Made by a program: the position numbers and the translations under genes
NCBI RefSeq assembly: GCF_949287625.1
Contig: NZ_CASEGO010000001.1
Span: 1-64,000 of the forward strand
DNA length: 64,000 bases
Source: an uncultured Brachyspira sp.
GTDB lineage: Bacteria > Spirochaetota > Brachyspiria > Brachyspirales > Brachyspiraceae
Reading direction: 5' to 3'
The notes under the pieces: model-generated
What the model saw: only the letters and a program-made list of their open reading frames with translations
Databases searched by the model: none
What the model was told of the DNA's origin: nothing
Shown here: in pieces, positions 44,610 through 52,231 of the stretch
Layout: every line of letters starts with the position of its first letter
Position numbering within the stretch: the first letter of the stretch is position 1

Positions 44610-44832
44610 AGCTAATAAATATAAAGCTATTTATAAAAGAATAAAAAGGCGTATTAGATATGATTGGCATAAAAAGATAAGTTATAAAAAGGAAGAAGAT
44701 ATTATAGCAAGATTAAAAATATTAATAAAAGTTGGTAAAAAATATCAATGCTTATTATTTAAGAGAGTTTCAAAACTTCCCAGAAAATTAGCATATAAAA
44801 ATTATTATAGTGAGACAGAGATATATAAATGA
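44593..44832 (+). CDS. Small highly basic phage protein
   Basis: The 79-aa protein is very Lys/Arg-rich (KYKAIYKRIKRRIRYDWHKK, residues about 8-27) and may bind nucleic acid. The ATG at 44593 follows AGGAA and is preferred to an upstream TTG at 44554. It overlaps the preceding gene by 17 bp and the following membrane-protein gene by 4 bp (ATGA). No family is recognised. Confidence 0.55.
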   Translation: MTLKNKANKYKAIYKRIKRRIRYDWHKKISYKKEEDIIARLKILIKVGKKYQCLLFKRVSKLPRKLAYKNYYSETEIYK

Positions 44833-44993
44833 TGTATGACTTTTTCTTTATAGCTTGGCATATATTAGGATTTATATTTTTAATTATCAGCATAGTAAAT
44901 AAAAATCCTATTGGCAAAGCATTTTATTTACTTTGTTTCTTTTTATCGGACATAATTGGTATGCTTTTTTTGATAGCGGATAAATTAAATTAG
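44829..44993 (+). CDS. 54-residue two-helix membrane protein
   Basis: ATG at 44829 overlaps the previous TGA. The 54-aa product has two hydrophobic helices, FFFIAWHILGFIFLIISIV and FYLLCFFLSDIIGMLFLIA, joined by a short polar loop NKNPIGKA. The size and hairpin topology resemble small phage holin-like or inner-membrane proteins, but it is not next to an endolysin. A function cannot be assigned. Confidence 0.6.
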   Translation: MMYDFFFIAWHILGFIFLIISIVNKNPIGKAFYLLCFFLSDIIGMLFLIADKLN

Positions 44994-45015
44994 GAGTTAT
45001 TAAAGAGGTTTTTAT

Positions 45016-45255
45016 ATGAATAAAGAATATGATATGCAAAATATTAATTATATAACAGCTGGAGAACTTAAAGAATTATTAAAAGAAGTTCCTGATAATT
45101 ATGAACTGCTTGTAAAGCTTAATGATGATTATCCCTGTCATATAATAGATATAGGATACAGAAAAAGCGTATATCTTGAAAGTTTTAATATGAAAGGCGG
45201 CGATTTAATTTTTGTATCAAGAAGCGTAGTAAATAATAAGGATTCTAAAAAATGA
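45016..45255 (+). CDS. Small phage protein, unknown
   Basis: This 79-aa protein contains ITAGELKELLKEVPDNYELL, a motif often seen in small phage proteins of unknown function, then beta strands (SVYLESFNMKGGDLIFVSRS). GAGG lies ahead of the ATG. Its stop overlaps the start of the nuclease-like gene by 4 bp (ATGA). It is probably cytoplasmic. Confidence 0.65.
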   Translation: MNKEYDMQNINYITAGELKELLKEVPDNYELLVKLNDDYPCHIIDIGYRKSVYLESFNMKGGDLIFVSRSVVNNKDSKK

Positions 45256-45755
45256 AAAAAACTAAAAAAATAGCACATTCAGATTTATGCTTTCTTACCG
45301 CTCAGTATTTTTTAAAAAGTGCTGCTTTAATAGAATATAAATCTATGTTAGTAAATGAAAGCCCTGATATATTAATGTTTGACTGCTATTCAAATACAAC
45401 CCTTTTTGAAATCAAAACAGATAAACAAGATTTCAAACAAGATTTATTAAAGCCTCATAGAATACCTTATAAGCTGGACAGTAAAAATCGTATAAAAACT
45501 TTTAAGCCCTCTTTAGGAGCAAATAGATATTATGTATGCATTGAAGGATTAATAAAAGAAGAAGATTTGCCTATGGGCTGGGGCTTAATATATTATTATG
45601 ATAACGGCAGTTTTAAGATAATAAAAAAAAGTAGTGTATTTAAAATTGATAAAGGTATGGAGAACAGACTTTTAATTAATGCTTTAAGAAAAATTAAGTG
45701 CGGAAAAGACAGCAATATTTTAATTAGAGATTATAAAGAATATGAAAAAGATTAA
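45252..45755 (+). CDS. PD-(D/E)XK-type nuclease candidate
   Basis: The 167-aa protein shows an arrangement like PD-(D/E)XK nucleases: an N-terminal helix (HSDLCFLTAQYFLK), then NESPDILMFDCYSN followed by TLFEIKTDKQDF, that is Asp then E-x-K on adjacent strands (residues about 39-60). A helix with Gln/Lys follows. MmcB-like and phage recombination nucleases share this pattern. It would cut or process DNA. It is coupled to the preceding gene and lies directly upstream of SSB, which supports a replication or recombination role. The family call is inference from the motif alone. Confidence 0.6.
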   Translation: MKKTKKIAHSDLCFLTAQYFLKSAALIEYKSMLVNESPDILMFDCYSNTTLFEIKTDKQDFKQDLLKPHRIPYKLDSKNRIKTFKPSLGANRYYVCIEGLIKEEDLPMGWGLIYYYDNGSFKIIKKSSVFKIDKGMENRLLINALRKIKCGKDSNILIRDYKEYEKD

Positions 45756-45775
45756 TTAGTATTGGAGATAAAACA

Positions 45776-46114
45776 ATGAGTGATTTTAATAATGTAATAT
45801 TAATAGGAAGGCTCACTTCTGATCCGCAGAGGAAATATACACAAAGCGGTATGGAAATTTCCGAGTTCTCTATAGCAAATAATTATTATGTAAGTACAAA
45901 AAATACTACAGAGGTAAATTATTTCGATATAGTGGCATTTGATAAACTTGCAGAAACAGCAAATAAATATCTTACAAAAGGAAAGCAGGTTCTTATAAGC
46001 GGAACATTAAGGCAAGAAAGATGGCAGGATAAAAATACAAATACTGCCAGATCTAAAGTGAGAATAATTATGCAGTCAATGCAGATGCTTGCTGATGCAA
46101 AAAAAAGATGCTGA
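45776..46114 (+). CDS. ssb: Single-stranded DNA-binding protein, 3' end frameshifted at an A8 tract
   Basis: The 112-aa frame has a complete OB fold: NNVILIGRLTSDPQRKYTQ at the start, FSIANN near residue 32, NYFDIVAFDKLAETANKYL near 48, GKQVLISGTLRQERWQDKN near 68. It stops at KKRC without the acidic tail. Reading A7 instead of A8 at 46099-46106 extends it to 46181 through QTNNQEDEEEVRFNEYH, an acidic tail as expected for SSB. Either the tail is lost, or it is made by slippage, or the base is an error. GGAG precedes the ATG. SSB coats single-stranded DNA during phage replication. Confidence 0.9.
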   Translation: MSDFNNVILIGRLTSDPQRKYTQSGMEISEFSIANNYYVSTKNTTEVNYFDIVAFDKLAETANKYLTKGKQVLISGTLRQERWQDKNTNTARSKVRIIMQSMQMLADAKKRC

Positions 46115-46167
46115 TAATAATGTATCACAAACTAATAATCAGGAAGATGAGGAGGAGGTCCGTTTTA

Positions 46168-46443
46168 ATGAATATCACTAAATTAATTGATAATGATGAA
46201 TTAAAGAAAGATATTGAAGAGTTTACCAATAAATTAAAAAAACGAGGCTGTATTCATGTTATAGGAATAGTGCCAAAAAATAAAAAAGGTATATTTATTC
46301 AAAGTTATAAAACTTCAAGAGATACAGCTATGATATTAAATGCTATATTATTAAATCTTGATGATAAAGTAGTAAGTGTAATAAAAGAACTTTATAATCA
46401 TTTTAAGGGTAAAAATGACATTAGCAGAAAAAAAAGAATATGA
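46168..46443 (+). CDS. Small phage protein, unknown
   Basis: From the ATG at 46168, preceded by GGAGGAGG, the protein is 91 aa. It has a helical start (LIDNDELKKDIEEFTNKLKK), a beta hairpin (IHVIGIVPKNKKGIFIQSYK) and a helical end. Frames starting upstream at 46108 run through the SSB tail and are not supported. It overlaps the frame-corrected SSB by 14 bp and the sigma-factor gene by 29 bp, so the genes are tightly packed. No family is recognised. Confidence 0.65.
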   Translation: MNITKLIDNDELKKDIEEFTNKLKKRGCIHVIGIVPKNKKGIFIQSYKTSRDTAMILNAILLNLDDKVVSVIKELYNHFKGKNDISRKKRI

Positions 46444-47137
46444 TTTCAATATGATTAAAGAATGGAAAAAGATAACCAATGAAGAAGAAAGTATTGAAAT
46501 GAGAAACGAAATATTAATTAATTTAAAACTATTAGTATATAAAGTAGTTAATTGTTTGTGTTATATAAAATCTTTTGAAAAAGAAGAATTAATTAACATT
46601 GGTTTTATGGGACTTATAAAAGGTTTGAATTATATAAAACATAGTACAAAACCTATTACAGCAGAAACTTATACAAAGATTTTGTTTTATACTATAAAAT
46701 ATTTTATTTTTAGAGAATTAGACAGATTTTTACACGGCAGAAGAAAACATATTAATTATAGATTAGGAACTAAATTGCTTTTTGATAAAGTATATGATGA
46801 TAAAAAAGAAAAATATTTAATTGATACAATATCAGACAATAAAAAGTATGAGCCTGAATATATATTTTTTCAATATAAATATTCTGATATAGTTTTATCT
46901 AATTGTTATAAATCAATAAATAATGATTTAGACAGAATTATATTTAATATGTATTACTATCAGCATTTAAGTATTTATTCAATAGCTAAAAAATTAAATA
47001 TAAGTAAATCTAATGTACATAGACGAGTACAAAAATATGATAGTTATTTAAAAGATAATGAAGTATCTACTAATAGACTGTGTACATCTGGGGTAATTAG
47101 AGCATTCAATAATAGACAATTATCAAAAATGAAGTAG
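46415..47137 (+). CDS. Phage-encoded RNA polymerase sigma-70-family factor
   Basis: The 240-aa protein has a region-2-like segment, LKLLVYKVVNCLCYI then KEELINIGFMGLIKGLNYIK (residues about 31-75). A region-4-like C-terminal HTH reads FNMYYYQHLSIYSIAKKLNI then SKSNVHRRVQKYDSYLK (about 178-215). A basic linker (FLHGRRKHINYRLGTK) joins them. This matches compact sigma-70-like factors. It would redirect host RNA polymerase, most simply to late genes. AAGGG precedes the ATG, which lies inside the previous gene. It is the last early-operon gene before a 289-bp gap and the recombinase. Confidence 0.75.
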   Translation: MTLAEKKEYDFNMIKEWKKITNEEESIEMRNEILINLKLLVYKVVNCLCYIKSFEKEELINIGFMGLIKGLNYIKHSTKPITAETYTKILFYTIKYFIFRELDRFLHGRRKHINYRLGTKLLFDKVYDDKKEKYLIDTISDNKKYEPEYIFFQYKYSDIVLSNCYKSINNDLDRIIFNMYYYQHLSIYSIAKKLNISKSNVHRRVQKYDSYLKDNEVSTNRLCTSGVIRAFNNRQLSKMK

Positions 47138-47426
47138 GCATTTTTAATCTTATAATTGTAAAGGAGGGAATTTTCAAAGTCGGATTTTGAGTAAACTAAT
47201 TCCGAGTTTTAACAATTAACACTTATCTTCGTAACATCACTATGATACTGTAAAAATATCACCTACTAATATTTTTACAGTACTGATTGAAAATAATATA
47301 GTATAAAAGTTTAAAAATAAATAATAGCTATGTATATTTAAAAAGTTATAAAAGTTTATATTCTTTTCATATAAATAAAGACTAAAAAAATCGTAATAAG
47401 TCTTTAATTTATGAAAAGGTATAAAT
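47138..47426. other. 289-bp gap between sigma factor and recombinase genes
   Basis: No gene is supported. AATTGT/ACAATT (47153, 47209) and GGGAATT/AATTCC enclose a Shine-Dalgarno-like AGGAGG at 47162 with no following start. A perfect 14-bp hairpin lies at 47246-47282. TATAAAAGTTTA occurs twice (about 47301 and 47348). A 7-bp stem AAAGACT/AGTCTTT spans 47377-47405. Recombinase arm-binding sites or a terminator are possible. Confidence 0.5.
47246..47282. terminator. Perfect 14-bp hairpin downstream of the sigma-factor gene
   Basis: TACTGTAAAAATAT at 47246-47259 pairs with ATATTTTTACAGTA at 47269-47282 around a 9-nt loop. The T run is inside the stem, so termination is plausible but not certain. 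It lies 145 bp ahead of the recombinase gene and could instead be a recombination-related site. Confidence 0.5.
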
Positions 47427-48353
47427 ATGGCTTCTAAGAAAAATAAAGAATTAATATTACAAAGCAATAATATAATAAGCCAAGAGCAAGCGGAACTTCT
47501 AATTAAGCAAGCTAATTACTTGAATATACTTGATTATATGAAAGAAGAGCAGCTTATTAAACAGATAGATTATGAAACAGAGAAAGAAAACTTTTTTAAG
47601 CAATGTTCAAAAACAAAAAGCAATCACACAAAAAGACAGTATAAAAACGGACTTAATAAACTAGAGGAATACTGCAAAATGAATAACAAAAATATTTTAT
47701 TTATTAAAGCTAGAGAAGCTGATGATTTTATAACAGAAGTTAATTCTAGTGAGCTTTCTAATTTAAGTGTACGTGCATTAGTTTCTTCCTGTTCCTCTTT
47801 CTTTTCTTTTTTAGAAAGAAGATATCCGTTTATGAAAAATCCTTTTAGAGGTACAAAAACTCGTCCGCCAGTAAAAAATAAGAAACGTTTAGAAGTGCCA
47901 ACTAAAAAAGAAATTGAATTAATAATTAAAGATATATCAGATCCGCTTATAAAAGTGGCCATCATTTTTATAATGGAATGCGGTGTGCGTGTTGGTGCTT
48001 TACCTAAACTAGAAATAAGAAATAACAAATATTATTCATATTCAAAAGGCAAAGAAATAAGCTGGAAAGTTACTGAAAAAGTTATTAAATTATTAAAACA
48101 GAATAATCTTTCTTTTAATAATCCTTTCAAAAATAAAAGCTCTGAAGTAATAAGGAACATATTTTATAGAAGTTCAAAGCGTTTATATAATCAAGGTAAA
48201 ATAAAAGCCGCCTACTCTATACATGATGTAAGGCATTATTTTGCTGTTACTTTATATAAACAAACTAAAGATATAGAACTTATTAGACAGGCATTAAATC
48301 ATAGTAGTATAGCTATAACAGGAATATACTTAAAAAGTTTGGAGGTAGAATAA
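47427..48353 (+). CDS. Tyrosine recombinase (phage integrase family)
   Basis: The 308-aa protein has an N-terminal SAM-like core-binding domain (residues about 55-140, including KSNHTKRQYKNGLNKLEEY) and a C-terminal catalytic domain. Visible active-site residues are Arg in IMECGVRVGALPKLE near 187, H-x-x-R in IHDVRHYFAVTLYK near 272, His in LNHSSIAITGIYLK near 293 and the nucleophilic Tyr in GIYLK near 302. It resembles XerC/XerD-like integrases. It lies mid-prophage, not at an end. A dif-like palindrome starts 8 bp after its stop, and two more copies lie further downstream. Confidence 0.9.
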   Translation: MASKKNKELILQSNNIISQEQAELLIKQANYLNILDYMKEEQLIKQIDYETEKENFFKQCSKTKSNHTKRQYKNGLNKLEEYCKMNNKNILFIKAREADDFITEVNSSELSNLSVRALVSSCSSFFSFLERRYPFMKNPFRGTKTRPPVKNKKRLEVPTKKEIELIIKDISDPLIKVAIIFIMECGVRVGALPKLEIRNNKYYSYSKGKEISWKVTEKVIKLLKQNNLSFNNPFKNKSSEVIRNIFYRSSKRLYNQGKIKAAYSIHDVRHYFAVTLYKQTKDIELIRQALNHSSIAITGIYLKSLEVE

Positions 48354-48361
48354 TATTCTAT

Positions 48362-48389
48362 AGTTGCGATAATTACTGTTATCAAAAAT
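48362..48389 (+). repeat. dif-like 28-bp site 1
   Basis: The left arm is AGTTGCGATAA, the centre TTACTG (6 bp) and the right arm TTATCAAAAAT. The 11-6-11 layout fits XerC/XerD binding sites. It starts 8 bp after the recombinase stop codon. The left arm is nearly identical to sites at 52087 and 53952 (the last inverted). It could also be a weak terminator, but no T tract follows. Confidence 0.6.
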
Positions 48390-48489
48390 TATATATAATA
48401 TAAATATAAAATTCTATTATACTACATTATTATCATTCTAAAAATATTATAAATAATTTACATATAATACTTATACTATATCAATTCAA

Positions 48490-48912
48490 TTATTTATCAA
48501 ATGGATTGTTAACTTCTATCATTTTCTTATTAGGAAATCTTATAGCTGTTGTTTCTGAATCTAATACATTTTTATATATATTAGCTAAATAGGCTTCCAC
48601 ACCTTCCATTTGATTACCATTTACTTGGGCAAAAGTAACTAGTAAATCTTCAAGATTAAAATTTGTATTATTTTTTTTATTATATTTCATTAATCCCTTG
48701 TAAAAATCCTCATTTTTATTAGAATGTTTTTCTAATCTTTCTCTTATGTTACCTGAACCTATTTTCAAAACAGGACCTTTGGGATACCATATTATGTACA
48801 CCCCATTATAATTTAAGTCTTTTTTTTCAAGATTAACTAAATTACACCAATGATTATCATTATTACTTTCATTAGGTATACATTTTTTCCATTCTAATAT
48901 CAATTTACTCAT
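48490..48912 (-). CDS. GIY-YIG-fold protein
   Basis: The 140-aa protein has a GIY-YIG-like core: YNGVYIIWYPKGP near residue 34 (GVY for GIY) and VLKIGSGNIRERLEKHSNK near 48 (KIG for YIG with the catalytic-type Arg). Glu in QMEGVEAYLANIYK near 103 could be the metal ligand. This fold cuts DNA in homing, repair and defence nucleases. It is the only cargo gene on the minus strand between dif-like sites 1 and 2, so it has its own promoter. Whether it is active is unknown. Confidence 0.65.
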   Translation of the reverse strand: MSKLILEWKKCIPNESNNDNHWCNLVNLEKKDLNYNGVYIIWYPKGPVLKIGSGNIRERLEKHSNKNEDFYKGLMKYNKKNNTNFNLEDLLVTFAQVNGNQMEGVEAYLANIYKNVLDSETTAIRFPNKKMIEVNNPFDK

Positions 48913-49109
48913 AATTTGATCCTTTTATTTATGATAATAATTATAATATTCTTTATAATTGCCAACATTTCAATTATTATTTATAAGGATATATTAAATT
49001 ATACATTTTAATTGTCAACCTTATTCATATAGTTTTTTAATTGAATAAAGTAGACTTTTTCAAATAAATGCTATATACTATAATTATATCAAATAAAAAG
49101 GATATCTTT

Positions 49110-49298
49110 ATGCCAAGAGGTGGAGCTAGAAATGGAGCTGGCAGAAAAATACAAGGCAGTGAAAAAGCTGACATAAGGGTTATGTTTAGGCTTACCAAAG
49201 AAATGTATAATCTTATTAATACTTATGCTCAGAAAGAAAATTTAAGTGTTGGGCAGTATGTACGTAAAGTCACTCTTGCAAAATTAATTAAAGAGTAG
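49110..49298 (+). CDS. Ribbon-helix-helix-like small DNA-binding protein
   Basis: The 62-aa protein starts MPRGGARNGAGRK, a basic Gly-rich tail common in small phage and plasmid proteins. A ribbon-helix-helix pattern follows: ADIRVMFRLTKEMYNLINTY then AQKENLSVGQYVRKVTLAK. AAGGAT precedes the ATG at 49110; an ATG at 49068 would add unconserved residues. It ends 3 bp before the HNH gene of the ABC-3C-like set, so it is probably the operon's regulator. An antitoxin role is also possible. Confidence 0.7.
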   Translation: MPRGGARNGAGRKIQGSEKADIRVMFRLTKEMYNLINTYAQKENLSVGQYVRKVTLAKLIKE

Positions 49299-49301
49299 AT
49301 T

Positions 49302-50114
49302 ATGAAAAATAATGATGATAAAAAAAAATCAAGATATTGTAGTCCAGCAACATTAAAGAAATTATATGCACTCAGTTTAAATAGATGTTATAATCCAGAT
49401 TGTAATACAAATATTTGTATAAATAAAAATGGAAAATATGAAAATATTGGTCAAATTGCTCATATAATTGCACATTCTGAAAAAGGTCCAAGAGCTAACC
49501 CTAATATTTCTGAAAAAGAATCATATGATTTTTATAATTTAATTCTTTTGTGTCCTAATTGTCACGCCAAAATAGATGGTTTAGCAGAAGAATATCCTAT
49601 AGATTTATTACTCCAATGGAAGACAAAAAGAGAATCAGAAGCTATTTCTCAAAAAATTAATGAAAATAATGGAGTACTTGAAATTGCTATAGAACATATT
49701 GCTAATATGGATGTAGATAATTTAGATTATGATAATAATACAGAAATTTTTGATATAAATAATAAAATTTTATATAATAATTTAAAACATAATAAAATAT
49801 ATATAGATGAATACAAAGTATATTATGGAAAGATAGATGCTATATATAAAGAATTGGAAAATTTCAATTCTTTTAAAAAAACAAAATTATTAAGAAAAAT
49901 TAGACAATTTTACATAGATGAAATAAAGGAAAATTATAATGGAACAAACGATATAAATATTATAAGAGAAAATAGCGATAATATATTTGATAATGTAAAA
50001 GAAAGAATAGAAAATTGTTTATCCAATGTAGAAGAAGATGATGTATATATTGCTTTACCTATTATTCTTGTAGATGCTTTTATTAGATGTAAAATATTAG
50101 AGGAGCCTAAATAA
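49302..50114 (+). CDS. HNH nuclease effector of a predicted ABC-three-component system
   Basis: The 270-aa protein has an N-terminal HNH domain (residues about 12-105): CYNPDCNTNI, GQIAHIIAHSEKGPRAN with the HNH His, and FYNLILLCPNCHAKIDGL with the Asn and the Cys/His zinc ligands. The C-terminal 150 residues are helical and of the type found fused to effectors in ABC-3C systems. It is followed with a 1-bp overlap by a middle-component-like gene and then the DUF2326 ATPase. The predicted role is DNA cleavage, controlled by the ATPase, on infection. The system assignment rests on gene order plus motifs. Confidence 0.75.
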   Translation: MKNNDDKKKSRYCSPATLKKLYALSLNRCYNPDCNTNICINKNGKYENIGQIAHIIAHSEKGPRANPNISEKESYDFYNLILLCPNCHAKIDGLAEEYPIDLLLQWKTKRESEAISQKINENNGVLEIAIEHIANMDVDNLDYDNNTEIFDINNKILYNNLKHNKIYIDEYKVYYGKIDAIYKELENFNSFKKTKLLRKIRQFYIDEIKENYNGTNDINIIRENSDNIFDNVKERIENCLSNVEEDDVYIALPIILVDAFIRCKILEEPK

Positions 50115-50344
50115 TGATAGTGAGTAAAGATATAACTCCAAATAAAAATCTATATTATGTTGGGGCTCTAGTTATAGAAGTATTAAAGAAACAAAATACT
50201 GATAAATTGGATATCATAGAGGTATATAAAGAAGTAAATAAAAAAGAAAATATATCTATGTCTTTATTACTTTTTTCTTTTGATTGGTTATTTATGATAG
50301 ATATTTTAAACATAGAAGATGAAGAGATAAAGATATGTTTATAA
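50114..50344 (+). CDS. Middle component of the predicted ABC-3C system
   Basis: The 76-aa protein has a short winged-helix-like fold: TPNKNLYYVGALVIEVLKKQ at residues 8-27, LDIIEVYKEVNKKENISMSL, and LLLFSFDWLFMIDILNIEDE, which matches the FLYLLGKIE-type ending of ABC-3C middle components (MC6-like, from memory). It would bridge the nuclease effector and the ATPase. Its ATG overlaps the effector stop and its 3' end overlaps the ATPase gene by 10 bp, so the three are translated in concert. The small size makes the family call moderately secure. Confidence 0.65.
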   Translation: MIVSKDITPNKNLYYVGALVIEVLKKQNTDKLDIIEVYKEVNKKENISMSLLLFSFDWLFMIDILNIEDEEIKICL

Positions 50345-52077
50345 AAAAAATACTAATAGAAAAAAATGATGGTGAAATAATAAGAGAAATCCCATTTCAT
50401 ATGGGATTAAATTTAATACTTGATAATACACCAAAAGAAGATAAAACTTCATCTGGAAACGATGTTGGAAAAACTACTTTATTAAAATTAATAGATTTTT
50501 GTTTAGGCGGAGATGGAAAAAATATATATAAAGATAATGAATTTGGTGAAACTGATGATGGGACATATACAATCAAAGATTTTTTAATAAAAAACAAAGT
50601 ATTAATTACATTAATATTGACAGATAACTTAAATGATAATAAATCCAATAATATTATAATAAAACGAAATTTTTTATCAAATAAAGAAAAAATATATACT
50701 ATAAATAATAAACATGTTAGTTATAATTCTAAAAATGATGAATCTAATGCTGGGTTGTTATTAAATAAATTAATATTTAATTATGATCATAACAAACCAA
50801 GCTTTAGACAAATTATATCAAAAAATATAAGATATGAAAAAGTAAGACTTGAAAATATAGTAAAAGTATTACATCCTACTACAAAATCTATAGAATATGA
50901 AGCTTTATATTTATTTTGGTTTGGGATATATTCTAATTTATCACAAGAAAAAGCTCAATTAAAATCACAAAAAGATTTAGAAGAAAAATTGCAATCAAGA
51001 TTAGAAAAAGATGGTTCATTGGCAGTTTTAGAACAAAAATTACATTTGAAGAATAAAGAAATTGAAGAAAAAGAAAAGTTAAAAGATAATTTAAATATTA
51101 ATGAAAATTATAAAGAAGATTTAAATAAATTAGATAATATAAAAAGAAATATTAATCGTTTGAACACAGATATTTCTGCATTAAATATGAGAAAAAATCT
51201 AATTATTGAAAGCAAAAATGAACTAGAAAATAATAAAGTAAATATAGATATTGAATATATAAAGTATCTGTATGAGGAAGCTAAAAAATTTATTCCAAAT
51301 ATACATAAAAGTTTTGATGATACACTTAAGTTTCATAATTCTATGATAGTTAATAAAATCAGTTTTATTACAAAAGAACTTCCTGATTTAGAATCCAAAA
51401 TAATTCATTTTAAATTAGAATTAAATGAACTTTTAGAAGAAGAAAAATATTATGCTAATATTGTGAAAAAAAGTTCTACTGTAGAGGAATTAAATAGCAT
51501 TATGAATGAATTAAATATCCTTTACGAGGATAGAGGGGCATTGGAAGCAAAATTATCTATGTGGAAAGATTCTAATTCTAATATTAATGAAATAAATAAA
51601 AGATTAAAAGCTATAGAAGAAGAAAATGTTTCTTATAGTGATTTAATATCTAAAAAAATTACAGAGTTTAATGATATTTTTTCTGAAATATCATACAAAT
51701 TATATGGAGAGAAATTGGTGCTTACTTTAGAGGAAAAGGAAGATAAAAGTAAAGTTAAGAATTATACTATTAATATTATACCTTATGAAAATAAACCCTC
51801 TGGTTCAGGAAGAAAAATAACACAAATAGAAGCATTTGATTTATCATATATACAATTTGCAGATAAAAATAATATAAAATGTTTACACTTTATATTACTT
51901 GATGAAATGGAAAAAGTTCATAATAATCAAATAAATAATTTAGTATTAGATGTATTAAATAATATTAACTGTCAATACATAATATCTGTTTTAAAAGATA
52001 AACTACCTCCTGAAATAGATGTAGATAAATATACAACTTTATCATTATCTCAAAATGATAAGCTATTTAAATTCTAA
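50335..52077 (+). CDS. DUF2326-type SMC/ABC ATPase of the predicted ABC-3C system
   Basis: The 580-aa protein has an N-terminal ATPase half with Walker A SGNDVGKTTLLKLIDFCLGG near residue 39. Long coiled coils cover about residues 200-445, with a short loop between them. A C-terminal half carries Walker B LHFILLDEMEKVHNNQ near 521. The architecture is SMC/RecN-like and matches DUF2326 proteins, the ATPase of one ABC-3C branch. In the model it senses invading nucleoprotein and licenses the HNH effector. It overlaps the middle-component gene by 10 bp. dif-like site 2 lies 10 bp after its stop. Confidence 0.8.
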   Translation: MFIKKILIEKNDGEIIREIPFHMGLNLILDNTPKEDKTSSGNDVGKTTLLKLIDFCLGGDGKNIYKDNEFGETDDGTYTIKDFLIKNKVLITLILTDNLNDNKSNNIIIKRNFLSNKEKIYTINNKHVSYNSKNDESNAGLLLNKLIFNYDHNKPSFRQIISKNIRYEKVRLENIVKVLHPTTKSIEYEALYLFWFGIYSNLSQEKAQLKSQKDLEEKLQSRLEKDGSLAVLEQKLHLKNKEIEEKEKLKDNLNINENYKEDLNKLDNIKRNINRLNTDISALNMRKNLIIESKNELENNKVNIDIEYIKYLYEEAKKFIPNIHKSFDDTLKFHNSMIVNKISFITKELPDLESKIIHFKLELNELLEEEKYYANIVKKSSTVEELNSIMNELNILYEDRGALEAKLSMWKDSNSNINEINKRLKAIEEENVSYSDLISKKITEFNDIFSEISYKLYGEKLVLTLEEKEDKSKVKNYTINIIPYENKPSGSGRKITQIEAFDLSYIQFADKNNIKCLHFILLDEMEKVHNNQINNLVLDVLNNINCQYIISVLKDKLPPEIDVDKYTTLSLSQNDKLFKF

Positions 52078-52086
52078 AAATATAAG

Positions 52087-52114
52087 TGTTGCGATAATTT
52101 ATATTATCGCAACA
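52087..52114. repeat. dif-like 28-bp site 2 (perfect palindrome)
   Basis: The left arm TGTTGCGATAA and the right arm TTATCGCAACA are exact inverted repeats around the 6-bp centre TTTATA. The stem extends to 14 bp (52085-52098 with 52103-52116). The central ATAATTTATATTAT resembles the E. coli dif core as remembered. It separates the ABC-3C set from the DUF488 pair. Termination is an alternative role. Confidence 0.65.
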
Positions 52115-52231
52115 CTATATAACACTGTATTATTTTACATTAAGATATTGATTTTTTTATAAAACAGTATATTGTTTAAATAGTTTTATTTTAATAATAT
52201 AATTAATAAATTAAAAAAGAAGTTATTTTAT

